From an uncultured Bacteroidota bacterium (GTDB lineage: Bacteria > Bacteroidota > Bacteroidia > Flavobacteriales > Flavobacteriaceae), in the NCBI GenBank assembly GCA_913062555.1, contig CAJXVU010000006.1, forward strand, positions 51,186 through 115,185: a stretch of 64,000 bases of DNA, written 5' to 3'. The notes below the pieces were generated by a model. It was given only the letters and a program-made list of their open reading frames with translations, was not told the origin of the DNA and did not search any database. Both the position numbers and the translations under genes were made by a program. This document shows, piece by piece, positions 54,099-62,752 of this stretch (the first letter of the stretch is position 1; each line of letters opens with the position of its first letter).

Positions 54099-54791
54099 TT
54101 ATTTATTTACAAATTTCACCACTTTAATTAAATCGTCTTCTTTATTTAAAGATAATTTGTTGTTACTAATATACTTAACAATAGATTCTTGACTAACTTT
54201 ATCTGATTGAAAGAGCTTAGAAAAAGACTTTTTTGACAATTTCATCTTGATTAAATTACTATCACGATATAGATAATATTTTGCCTTCTTAATATATTTA
54301 TTAGTTTTTCTATTAACCATTGGGTTTTTTGATCCTTCTGAATAGATTACACTATAATATCTATAAATTGAAAATTTATCGTTAAAAAGTAATTCGAAAA
54401 TTTGCTCCTCTTTATTGATTTTAAATATTCGAAAAACTTTATCGTTAATTACTATTTTGATTAAGTTTTCGTTATCGAATGTAAAAACAGAATTTTCATC
54501 ATAAAGAGCTTCAAGTTTACCATCATACAAGTTGATGTTTGCTCTTTTTATTTTAACCCTTCCTTTATCTTTTATATAAATAACACCTTCAGTATTCCAA
54601 TTTTCAAAATAATAAGCAGAGCCCTCAGTCTTAGTTCTTGCATTAACAAAACCAACGCCCATATTAACAAAGGCATGGACTCCAAACCCTTGTCTTGTCA
54701 CATTACTTTTATTTGACTCTTTGGCTTTCTCTTGAGCAAATGAAGGCGAAATGAACATAATTTGTATTAATAAAAAAACTATTTTTTTCAT
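54099..54791 (-). CDS. Orphan secreted hypothetical protein
   Basis: A 230-residue protein with signal peptide MKKIVFLLIQIMFISPSFAQ. The mature part is lysine- and asparagine-rich and strand-rich, with no motif I recognise. It is flanked on both sides by copies of an about 69-base direct repeat and stands against the direction of its neighbours, consistent with an inserted or duplicated segment. Base composition is very AT-rich. Function unknown. Confidence 0.6.
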   Translation of the reverse strand: MKKIVFLLIQIMFISPSFAQEKAKESNKSNVTRQGFGVHAFVNMGVGFVNARTKTEGSAYYFENWNTEGVIYIKDKGRVKIKRANINLYDGKLEALYDENSVFTFDNENLIKIVINDKVFRIFKINKEEQIFELLFNDKFSIYRYYSVIYSEGSKNPMVNRKTNKYIKKAKYYLYRDSNLIKMKLSKKSFSKLFQSDKVSQESIVKYISNNKLSLNKEDDLIKVVKFVNK

Positions 54792-54961
54792 AACATTTCT
54801 AAAATTAATTGTACCAATATCTCGTTCAGGTAATTAGCTAACCAATAACAACTTTGTTATAGTTCTTATAGTTGAATTGTTTCTTTTGACTTTAAATATA
54901 TTCAAATATCTATATACAAAGAAAATAATCATGTTTAATTTACATATTACTACTATAGGAG

Positions 54962-55030
54962 GGAAGCCAAAGCAAAGCTTCACGCTTTCTTAAGCAATAG
55001 ATATCCATGAGTAAATGTATGTGGAATAAA
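54962..55030. repeat. Imperfect direct repeat, right copy
   Basis: Same orientation as the 54021-54089 copy (GGAAGCCAAAG, then AAAGCTTCACG, then ATGAGTAAATG). It lies in the 363-base gap between the orphan gene and the lipoprotein-like gene. The rest of that gap shows only AT-rich DNA. Confidence 0.75.
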
Positions 55031-55154
55031 AAAAATTTGCTTAATATTTATTATTAGTATAAATTTATGTCATAACAACTATTCGTTGATAATTAAATTC
55101 CCACTACTCAAATCTAGTATTGAATAAGACTTTCTTCAAAAAATCTTATTTATA

Positions 55155-56849
55155 ATGAAGTCTTTAAAAAGGTCTAAATTTCGTCCGCTTAATTTTTTTA
55201 TTAAAAACAAAAAAACAGCCTCTTTTCTATCTGTTTTTTTAACACTACTATTTTTAAACCTGGTTATAGGTTGCTCATATTATAACGTCAGAAGTTTAAC
55301 AACTAGTTCTGAAACCATAGCAGCTCAAATAGATGAATTCTCTAAAAATCAACAATATGTTATTGTTCATGTTGGGTCAGATATTTGGCATTTAAGTAAC
55401 CTAGAAGTTAATGAAAGTGATAAATCTATAGCAGGTGTTGTTCAAGAACTGGCTTCTAAACACATATCCAAAAAGCCAAGAGAAAGTAAAACAACGCATA
55501 TTTACAAAGGTGGTAAAGACGTTTTAAATGAGGTGCATTTCTATATTACCACAAATACCACACGTAGTATTGGTGATCATACAACTATTCCTTTTTCAGA
55601 AATTAATTCAATTTCTGTAAACGATAAAAATACTGGACGAACAGTCTTAAATGTTGTTGGAGGTGTTGTTGGAACAATAGCTTTAATTTCCATAATTGCT
55701 TTGTTACTTAAGAGTTCCTGTCCGTTTATATATGTCAATAATGGAGAAGAATTTGTTTTTACTGGTGAACTCTATCCGGGAATTTTAACAGCCAATCAAC
55801 AGCGGGATGATTATTTATTACTCCCCAATATAAATGAAGTCAATAATGAATATATAATTAAGATTACTAATGAATTAAAAGAAGTTCAGCATACTGATTT
55901 CGTTCAATTAATGAAGATAAATCATCCCGATAATACAATCGTTTTGCTAGATAAATATGGAAAACCACATACGTTTTCAAATATTATTGCTCCAAATAAT
56001 GTCTTGATAGATGGCTTAAATAAAGATAAGAGTCCTGCATTAACTAAAGACAGCAATTCTTATTTGTTTAATTCAGAAATTAACAGTTCTAGTAGTAAAA
56101 GAAATATTGAACTCGAATTTAATAAGCCTAAGAATGTTGAAAATGGAAAGCTCATGTTAACAGTTAAAAACTCAATGTGGCTCGATTATGCGTTTGGAAA
56201 GTTTAATGAAAAATTTGGTGATTATTATCCGCAATTTCAAAAAGATCAACAAAAAACTTCAAACGAAAAAAGCACGAAATGGATTAACGAACAAAATATT
56301 CCATTGTCTGTGTACTTAAAAACCTCTAATGGTTGGAATTTAATAGATAGAATTAATACCGTTGGTCCAATGGCTTCAAGAGATATTGCAATCCCAATAG
56401 ATTTAAGTAGCGTCATTGGGGAAGAAGTGGTCATTAAACTTGAAACGGGGTTCATGTTTTGGGAAGTCGATTATGCAGGTATTGATTTTACTGAAAATGT
56501 TTCACTAGACATTAAATATATTAGCCCGTATGAGGCTTTGGATGGGCAAAATGAAAATGTTACTGAATTACTATCAGCGATAGATCAAAAATACTTTGTT
56601 CAGCCAAATGTAGGTGATGAAGTTGTGGTTACTTTTAAAATGAATGAAACGAATCCAGGATTAAAAAGTACGTTCTTTTTAAAAAATAGAGGGTATTATA
56701 ATTATTTAAGAAATTATGAAGGAAAGCCGGATTTCCAAAAGCTCAAATTATTTAGAGAAGCTGATGCCTTTACCGATTTTTCAAAATATGAATATGAAGC
56801 ATTAATGGATTATGAAAGTCAATTTTATGTAGCATCAAGCAGTAAATAA
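55155..56849 (+). CDS. Putative lipoprotein of unknown function, first gene of the radical SAM operon
   Basis: A 564-residue protein. A hydrophobic segment ends in a lipobox-like LVIGC (Cys about 40), which is late because of a 20-residue basic N-terminus. A second hydrophobic helix (VVGGVVGTIALISIIALLL) follows at about 175-195. A motif IPFSEINSISVND before it resembles short sensor-like domains of Bacteroidota lipoproteins. The C-terminal 350 residues are beta-rich with no recognisable domain. It is 8 bases before the radical SAM gene, so both should be translated from one mRNA. Confidence 0.65.
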   Translation: MKSLKRSKFRPLNFFIKNKKTASFLSVFLTLLFLNLVIGCSYYNVRSLTTSSETIAAQIDEFSKNQQYVIVHVGSDIWHLSNLEVNESDKSIAGVVQELASKHISKKPRESKTTHIYKGGKDVLNEVHFYITTNTTRSIGDHTTIPFSEINSISVNDKNTGRTVLNVVGGVVGTIALISIIALLLKSSCPFIYVNNGEEFVFTGELYPGILTANQQRDDYLLLPNINEVNNEYIIKITNELKEVQHTDFVQLMKINHPDNTIVLLDKYGKPHTFSNIIAPNNVLIDGLNKDKSPALTKDSNSYLFNSEINSSSSKRNIELEFNKPKNVENGKLMLTVKNSMWLDYAFGKFNEKFGDYYPQFQKDQQKTSNEKSTKWINEQNIPLSVYLKTSNGWNLIDRINTVGPMASRDIAIPIDLSSVIGEEVVIKLETGFMFWEVDYAGIDFTENVSLDIKYISPYEALDGQNENVTELLSAIDQKYFVQPNVGDEVVVTFKMNETNPGLKSTFFLKNRGYYNYLRNYEGKPDFQKLKLFREADAFTDFSKYEYEALMDYESQFYVASSSK

Positions 56850-56857
56850 AATAAGCC

Positions 56858-58078
56858 ATGATAGCCGAAATTCAAGAAAAAAGAATACCACAAGAAGCAT
56901 TGATGTCAGTACCATTTGACGCTACGGATAATCGTCAAAATATCGCGGGCTTCAGAATGAAATTAATTCATATTAAGCTAAAAATAAGTTTAATAAAAAT
57001 AGCAATACGATGTTATAATAATCCTCTAGATTGGATTAAATCACTTCATTATTTAGTTAAATTAAGACGACGGTTTCTAGGAGATAATAAACTTCAAAAA
57101 TTAGTCTATTCTGGCGGCAAATATTATATGGGACTATATACCCCCGGTTGGAATAGCGCTATTTACGAGCAGTTTATGACTTCTCAGCTTAACGATTTCA
57201 AACCTTTAGATAGTGGCGTTGTAAATAGATTTAATACAATATTTTTAGCCATTACAAAGAAATGTGCTTTGCAATGCGAACATTGTTATGAATGGGATAA
57301 CTTAAATAAGAAAGAGGTTCTATCAGAACCAGAACTTCATAAAATTGTTGAAAAAATTCAAGATAAAGGAGTGAGTCAAATTCATTTATCAGGTGGCGAA
57401 CCATTACTAAAAATGGAAACTCTAATCAATGTTTTAAATCAAGCCAAGAAATCAACCGATTTTTGGGTAGCAACATCAGGATTTAAACTAACTGATAATA
57501 ATGCAAAACGTTTAAAAAAGGCTGGATTAACCGGGGTAATGATTAGTTTAGATCACTTTATTCCTGAAGTTCATAATGACTTCAGGCATTTTAAAGACGC
57601 TTATTATTGGGTGGAAGAGGCCGTGAAAAATGGAAATAATAATGAGTTGGTAACGGTTTTATCACTCTGTGCTACTCGAGATTTTATTTCTGAAGAGAAC
57701 TTAATGTCTTATATGGAATTAGCAAAAAGACTTAAGGTGTCTTTCGTTCAAATTTTGGAGCCGAAAGCAGTGGGACATTATGCCAATAAAGATGTTTCGT
57801 TGCCAACAGACCAAATTAAATTATTGGAAGATTTATTCTTAAAAATGAATTTCAGTACAGAGTATAACACTTATCCAATAATAACATATCACGGTTATTA
57901 TCAGCGTAGGCAAGGTTGTTTTAGTGCTGGAATAAAAGGCATGTATATCGATACAGATGGCGATATGAACGCTTGTCCATTTTGTCACAAGAAAACAGGA
58001 AATGTATTAGACGATGCCTTTGATAAAAACCTAGAAATATTGAAATCTGAAGGCTGTCACAGTTATAATCTCAATTAA
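56858..58078 (+). CDS. Radical SAM protein with partial SPASM-like C-terminus
   Basis: A 406-residue radical SAM enzyme. The [4Fe-4S] motif CxxxCxxC is at C136, C140, C143 (KKCALQCEHCYEW), and HLSGGEPLLK is the SAM-binding GGE motif. The C-terminus GMYIDTDGDMNACPFCHKK holds cysteines for a possible auxiliary cluster, shorter than a full SPASM domain. The first 120 residues are a separate basic region. Family members modify peptides, lipids or cofactors; no precursor peptide ORF was found nearby. It lies between a lipoprotein gene (8 bases) and a fatty-acid-hydroxylase gene (8 bases). Confidence 0.85.
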   Translation: MIAEIQEKRIPQEALMSVPFDATDNRQNIAGFRMKLIHIKLKISLIKIAIRCYNNPLDWIKSLHYLVKLRRRFLGDNKLQKLVYSGGKYYMGLYTPGWNSAIYEQFMTSQLNDFKPLDSGVVNRFNTIFLAITKKCALQCEHCYEWDNLNKKEVLSEPELHKIVEKIQDKGVSQIHLSGGEPLLKMETLINVLNQAKKSTDFWVATSGFKLTDNNAKRLKKAGLTGVMISLDHFIPEVHNDFRHFKDAYYWVEEAVKNGNNNELVTVLSLCATRDFISEENLMSYMELAKRLKVSFVQILEPKAVGHYANKDVSLPTDQIKLLEDLFLKMNFSTEYNTYPIITYHGYYQRRQGCFSAGIKGMYIDTDGDMNACPFCHKKTGNVLDDAFDKNLEILKSEGCHSYNLN

Positions 58079-58086
58079 ATACAAGA

Positions 58087-58806
58087 ATGCCTATCAATGA
58101 TTTATCGCATACTGAAATTTGGATTATAGGAACTATCCTATTTATACTTCGCTATGTATTCATAGCTGGGTTATTTTTTTATATCTTATATGTATGGAAA
58201 AAGAATAGATATTCAAGTTTAAAAATTCAAAAGAAATCCCCAATACCTTCTCAAATTAGAAGAGAAGTCATTTATTCCTTGTTGACATTCATTATATATG
58301 GTAGTAGCATTTGGTTATTTTTATTATGGATTGACAATGAAGAAACCAAATTATATACAGCTGTTAGTGACCATGGTATGCTCTATTTTATAACTAGTAT
58401 TTTTTTAATGGTCATTATTCATGATACTTATTTTTACTGGACACATCGATTAATACATCACTCAAAATTATATAAATATATACACAACATACATCATAGT
58501 TTTAAAAGTCCCACGCCTTGGGCTTCATTTGCATTTCATCCTTTTGAAGCAATTATTTCGCTAGGATTTATACCCATAATATTATTTACAATACCATTTC
58601 ACCATATGGCATTAATAGTATTCATAACTTTTTTAACGGTTTACAATATTATTATTCATTTAGGTTATGCTATTCCAAGATTAAGTCAATTCAAATATTC
58701 AAATACCCCAGAGGCTCATGATTATCATCATCTTAATTCTAAAAGCAATTACGGATTATATTTTACATTCTGGGATAAAATAATGGGGACTTATTATACC
58801 AAGTAA
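58087..58806 (+). CDS. Sterol desaturase / fatty acid hydroxylase family membrane enzyme
   Basis: A 239-residue integral membrane protein with four or five helices. The di-iron histidine clusters are complete: HDTYFYWTHRLIHH, HNIHHSF and HDYHHLN. Such enzymes hydroxylate or desaturate acyl chains or sterols using O2. It is the last gene of the three-gene operon and is 8 bases after the radical SAM gene. The two enzymes could act sequentially on a lipid or lipidated substrate; this is inference. Confidence 0.87.
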   Translation: MPINDLSHTEIWIIGTILFILRYVFIAGLFFYILYVWKKNRYSSLKIQKKSPIPSQIRREVIYSLLTFIIYGSSIWLFLLWIDNEETKLYTAVSDHGMLYFITSIFLMVIIHDTYFYWTHRLIHHSKLYKYIHNIHHSFKSPTPWASFAFHPFEAIISLGFIPIILFTIPFHHMALIVFITFLTVYNIIIHLGYAIPRLSQFKYSNTPEAHDYHHLNSKSNYGLYFTFWDKIMGTYYTK

Positions 58807-58843
58807 AATTCAAAAACTCGACCGCATAAAAATCAAATAGATA

Positions 58844-58869
58844 GAGCGAATAAACACTTTTTACACGAC
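58844..58869. repeat. Short dispersed intergenic repeat, copy 2
   Basis: GAGCGAATAAACACTTTTTACACGAC resembles the 39374-39399 copy. A TAGGAGG also follows about 30 bases later. Both lie between genes. Confidence 0.5.
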
Positions 58870-58945
58870 GACGCACGTCCGTCAAAGTCTTTTAGCCTAG
58901 GAGGATAGGAGTGAAGTGGTTATTTGTGGAATTGGAATTACTATT

Positions 58946-59641
58946 TTATGATTTTGCTAAAACCTCCAATTTTTTAAAAACAACAACCTTATACATAGTA
59001 CTGACTGGGACTTTATTATTTTCAATTAACAAATGAGTTTTAGTTGCTTTTGTAACGCTGGTTAAATTGGCAATATATGATTTATGTGTCCGTTGAAAAT
59101 TCTCAGGTAATAAGCTCGTAATATTAATCAATGTTTCAGAGATCAGGTACATTCTTGCATCTGTAAAAATTTTCAAATAATTTCCAAAACTCTGAATATA
59201 CAGAATGGATGCAAATGCAATATTAACAGGCATTCCATCATGTTTTATCTGTAATTCTTCTGCTTCACTATTTTTTTCAGGTTGTGTTATTGTGGATTCT
59301 GAAACTTTGTTTATTGCCTTTAAAAAGCGCTCAAACTTTATAGGTTTCAATAAATAATCTACCACGCCATAGTTATAACTTTCTAAGGCATAGTCAGAAT
59401 AGGCTGTAGTCAAAATAACTTTCGGTGGATTGAGCATAGAACGCAAAATTTCCATCCCAGAAAGTTCTGGCATTTCAATATCTAGAAAGATGAGATCAAG
59501 GGTGTTTTTCTGCGTAAAATTGATAAACTCAATTGGATTCCCTGTACTTAATACCAATTCTAAATTGTCAATTTTAGAACAATACTCTTCGATCACTTTA
59601 CGTGCTAGTATTTCATCATCTACGATTCCAACTTTAATCAT
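58946..59641 (-). CDS. LytTR-family response regulator (second pair)
   Basis: A 231-residue response regulator with receiver motifs GIVDDEI, LIFLDIEMPELSG and LLKPIKFERF, and a C-terminal LytTR DNA-binding domain (NYLKIFTDARMYLISE, FQRTHKSYI). It resembles the 48095 regulator in layout and in the receiver core (PKVILTTAY...YALE). It overlaps the kinase gene by 8 bases. It is transcribed away from the beta-lactamase-like gene at 60882. Confidence 0.92.
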   Translation of the reverse strand: MIKVGIVDDEILARKVIEEYCSKIDNLELVLSTGNPIEFINFTQKNTLDLIFLDIEMPELSGMEILRSMLNPPKVILTTAYSDYALESYNYGVVDYLLKPIKFERFLKAINKVSESTITQPEKNSEAEELQIKHDGMPVNIAFASILYIQSFGNYLKIFTDARMYLISETLINITSLLPENFQRTHKSYIANLTSVTKATKTHLLIENNKVPVSTMYKVVVFKKLEVLAKS

Positions 59642-60650
59642 TTCCAGTTTTTTTTAGTGTTGAAACTGATACATCAATAGATAAATCTAACTGATATATT
59701 GTTTCTCTATCATCAATTTTTAAGAGGTGAGAATTGGGATATAATAGCTTTAAACGTCTTTTTACATTTTCAAGTCCCATTCCTTTTCTTTTAGATGCAG
59801 CAACCATGGGTGGCTTTGAATTCACCACACAAAAATGAAGGGTGTTGTTTTTTATCGCAACAGAAATATCAATTGTACTCTGCTCATTGGTACTTTGAGC
59901 ACCATGTTTAATCGCATTTTCAACAAATGGAATTAGCAACATAGGAGCAATCTTTAAGTCCAACAAGTTTCCATCAATTAAAAATTCTACCGTACATCGT
60001 TTACTCAATCTCTTTTCTTCCAATAACAAATAGTTTTCTATAAATTCTAACTCTTCTTTTAATAAAACGCTGTCTTTTTTAGAACTCTCTAATTGATACC
60101 TCATTAATTCTGAGAGTTGCATAACAAGATCGGGCGTTTCTGGAGATTGCTGTCTGGCTAGTGAATAAATACTATTTAAGGAGTTGAATAAAAAATGAGG
60201 ATTCACCTGCTCTTTTAAATAGGTAAGCTCTTGCTCTTTTTGTAATTTATCTTTCTCAATATTTTTTCTTTGGATGATCATATTTCTTCTTAAAAAAAAA
60301 GCAGCCATACCAGTTCCAGTCGTATACATAAAAAAGAAAAAGAATTTAGAAATACCTGACCAATGTATCGAATTTCCTTTGAAACAAGCACCAATAATTA
60401 TGCTCCCAACAAGTAATACTCCATATAAAAAATAACGTCTCTTATCAAAGACAAAAGGAATGAAAACAAAATGATTTATCCAAATGAGGACCATAATATG
60501 AACAGCATAACTAAGGGCCCAATCAAAATAGATATACGAACTATCAAATTGATCCATATTTATCAATCCACTTAATAGTTCAAGTATGAGTACCAATAAA
60601 AAGGCTCCTATGTTAATGAGTAGTGTAAGCTTTAAAGATTTTTTAATCAT
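59634..60650 (-). CDS. LytS/YehU-type sensor histidine kinase (second pair)
   Basis: A 338-residue kinase with four N-terminal transmembrane helices, a short coiled coil, and a His_kinase domain with YLKEQVNPHFLFNSLNSIYS. The ATPase part contains PMLLIPFVENAIKHGAQ and KGMGLENVKRRL. There is no large periplasmic sensor loop, so it probably senses within the membrane. Its 3' end overlaps the regulator gene. Confidence 0.9.
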   Translation of the reverse strand: MIKKSLKLTLLINIGAFLLVLILELLSGLINMDQFDSSYIYFDWALSYAVHIMVLIWINHFVFIPFVFDKRRYFLYGVLLVGSIIIGACFKGNSIHWSGISKFFFFFMYTTGTGMAAFFLRRNMIIQRKNIEKDKLQKEQELTYLKEQVNPHFLFNSLNSIYSLARQQSPETPDLVMQLSELMRYQLESSKKDSVLLKEELEFIENYLLLEEKRLSKRCTVEFLIDGNLLDLKIAPMLLIPFVENAIKHGAQSTNEQSTIDISVAIKNNTLHFCVVNSKPPMVAASKRKGMGLENVKRRLKLLYPNSHLLKIDDRETIYQLDLSIDVSVSTLKKTGND

Positions 60651-60881
60651 AACCCCTTTTAGTAAAGATTTAACAAAGATACTATCAATACATACAAACT
60701 TCCATAATTTATTTACAAAAGCGGTATATCAATGACCAAATGGTTTCATCATTTAATGTTTGTGTTTATCAAGTTTAAAATCTTAAAGATGGATTATAAT
60801 TTACTTTTATCCAATATTTAATTTAAGCAAAGCCATAAAACCTATTAATAATCAATCGTTCAATTAAAAATTTTATAATTA

Positions 60882-62711
60882 ATGAAAAATATTATCTCAG
60901 TCCTCTTCATCATAATTCTTTTTCAATCATGTTCAGAAGTATCAAATACTGATACTACAACTGGTTTAATAAAAAAGGTAGAAACTGGTCTCACAACTCG
61001 GGTATACATAAAGGGCGATTCGACATGGTCCATAGAAGAACGTATGAAACACTACGGAATTCCGGGAGCCAGTATTGCAGTAATCCATAATGGTGAAATT
61101 GCATGGACAAAAGCTTACGGTGTGATGGATAAGGAAAGTCAAACTCCAGTAACAACACAAACCCTCTTCCAGGCAGCGGCTACTAGTATGCCGGTAACGG
61201 CCTATGGTGCATTACGTCTTGTAGAAGAAAAGAAACTCAGCTTAGATGAAAATATTAACAGCTATTTAAAATCCTGGAAAGTACCAGAAAATGATTTTAC
61301 CAAAGAAAAGAAAGTCACCATAAAAAATATTTTAAATCATTCTGCCGGAATACATCCTCGTGGAACGGGACGATATAGTATAAATGAAACAATTCCAACT
61401 CTTGTAGAGATACTAAACGGAACTCCTCCAGCTATAAATGACCCGATTACTGTAAATAAAGAGCCTGGTGAAAGTGTTCGTTTTGCATATGCTAGCTATG
61501 TGCCTATTCAACAAATGATGCTGGATGTTGACGGGAAAACCTTCCCAGAAATCATGCATGAACTCGTGTTACAACCCTTAGAAATGAACAACAGTACGTT
61601 TAATCAATCGCTCACAGCAGCCCAATTAAAGAAGGTAGCAACAGGTTATTTACAAGATGGCACCATGGTAGAGGGCAGAAGAAAGATCTATCCTGCATTG
61701 GCTTCAAATGGGTTATGGACAACTGCCGAGGACTATGCAAAATTTTTAAGCAATGTACAGCAAACACTGAAAGGTAAGAGCACTAAAGGATTATCGAAAG
61801 AGCTAACAGAATTAATGGGTACACCATATGGAGTGAGTAATTCTGGTTGGTCATTCACACTCGGGTTAGGGTTTCAGCTTTTTAATAGAAACGATGACAT
61901 CTACTTAAGGCATCACGGATGGAATACAGGTTTTTATGCTGAGATAATGGCTCATAGAGACAAAGGTTATGGTGTGGTAGTAATGACCAATTCTACGTTT
62001 CCGGATTTTAATGCTGAAGTGATTCGTGCTGTGGCCCAGGTCTATGATTGGGCTAATTTTGTTCCGGTACATCAAAAGATAGAAATTGAACCATCATATG
62101 CGGATGAAATTACCGGTAGATACCAATCCGACGATGTAATTGTAAAAATCTTTCAAAAGGACAATCAATTGTTTTACAAAAACATACTTGATGAACAGGG
62201 AGTAGAACTCATTAAAGTCTCGGATAGCCTTTTCGTTCGAAGAAATTCCAGTCGATTTATTCAGTTTAAACCAGATTCTAAACAGGGAGCAGTCAATTTA
62301 CAGTATCTGAATCGAAACGATGGAGCAATAATTTCAACCTTAGTTAAGGTCGCTAATAATAAAAAAAGTCCAGTAGAATTCCTTCTTGAAGACGACTTTG
62401 AAAACGCACTTATTGCCTATAAAAAATTAAAGGAGCTCGACCCCAACCATCCAACTGTTACCGAAGACTACATAAATGATATTGGTTACGATTTTTTCCA
62501 CGGGGATAGAATGACATTATCACTAAACACTTTCAAAGTTAATATGATGCTCTATCCTGATAGCTATAAAGTATATGATAGTTATGCAGAAGCCTGTATG
62601 AAAGCAGGCGACAATGATTTGGCAATTTTAAATTATTCGAAATCACTTGAATTAAACCCTCAAAATAACCTTGCAAGGAGTAAGCTTGTAGAATTGCAAA
62701 AAGCTGAATAA
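60882..62711 (+). CDS. Beta-lactamase-like lipoprotein with missing catalytic residues and C-terminal TPR
   Basis: A 609-residue lipoprotein (lipobox LFQSC, Cys 17). Residues about 50-390 form a class C beta-lactamase/serine hydrolase fold. The SxxK motif of the family (FQAASISK) reads FQAAATSM here, so the catalytic Ser (residue 100) is Ala and the Lys (103) is Met. The YxN-like region is YASYVP and the third motif is HHGWNTGF. It is therefore likely non-hydrolytic, a binding or sensor protein. The last 130 residues have TPR-like repeats (NDLAILNYSKSLELNPQNN). It is divergent from the second LytTR/LytS pair. Confidence 0.83.
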   Translation: MKNIISVLFIIILFQSCSEVSNTDTTTGLIKKVETGLTTRVYIKGDSTWSIEERMKHYGIPGASIAVIHNGEIAWTKAYGVMDKESQTPVTTQTLFQAAATSMPVTAYGALRLVEEKKLSLDENINSYLKSWKVPENDFTKEKKVTIKNILNHSAGIHPRGTGRYSINETIPTLVEILNGTPPAINDPITVNKEPGESVRFAYASYVPIQQMMLDVDGKTFPEIMHELVLQPLEMNNSTFNQSLTAAQLKKVATGYLQDGTMVEGRRKIYPALASNGLWTTAEDYAKFLSNVQQTLKGKSTKGLSKELTELMGTPYGVSNSGWSFTLGLGFQLFNRNDDIYLRHHGWNTGFYAEIMAHRDKGYGVVVMTNSTFPDFNAEVIRAVAQVYDWANFVPVHQKIEIEPSYADEITGRYQSDDVIVKIFQKDNQLFYKNILDEQGVELIKVSDSLFVRRNSSRFIQFKPDSKQGAVNLQYLNRNDGAIISTLVKVANNKKSPVEFLLEDDFENALIAYKKLKELDPNHPTVTEDYINDIGYDFFHGDRMTLSLNTFKVNMMLYPDSYKVYDSYAEACMKAGDNDLAILNYSKSLELNPQNNLARSKLVELQKAE

Positions 62712-62752
62712 AAACATGTCAAAAAAAGAATTCAATTAAAAAAGTATAACTA

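Noticed and set aside
54021-55030. CRISPR or insertion sequence ends
   Set aside because: Only two diverged direct copies, no spacers, no terminal inverted repeats and no transposase ORF.
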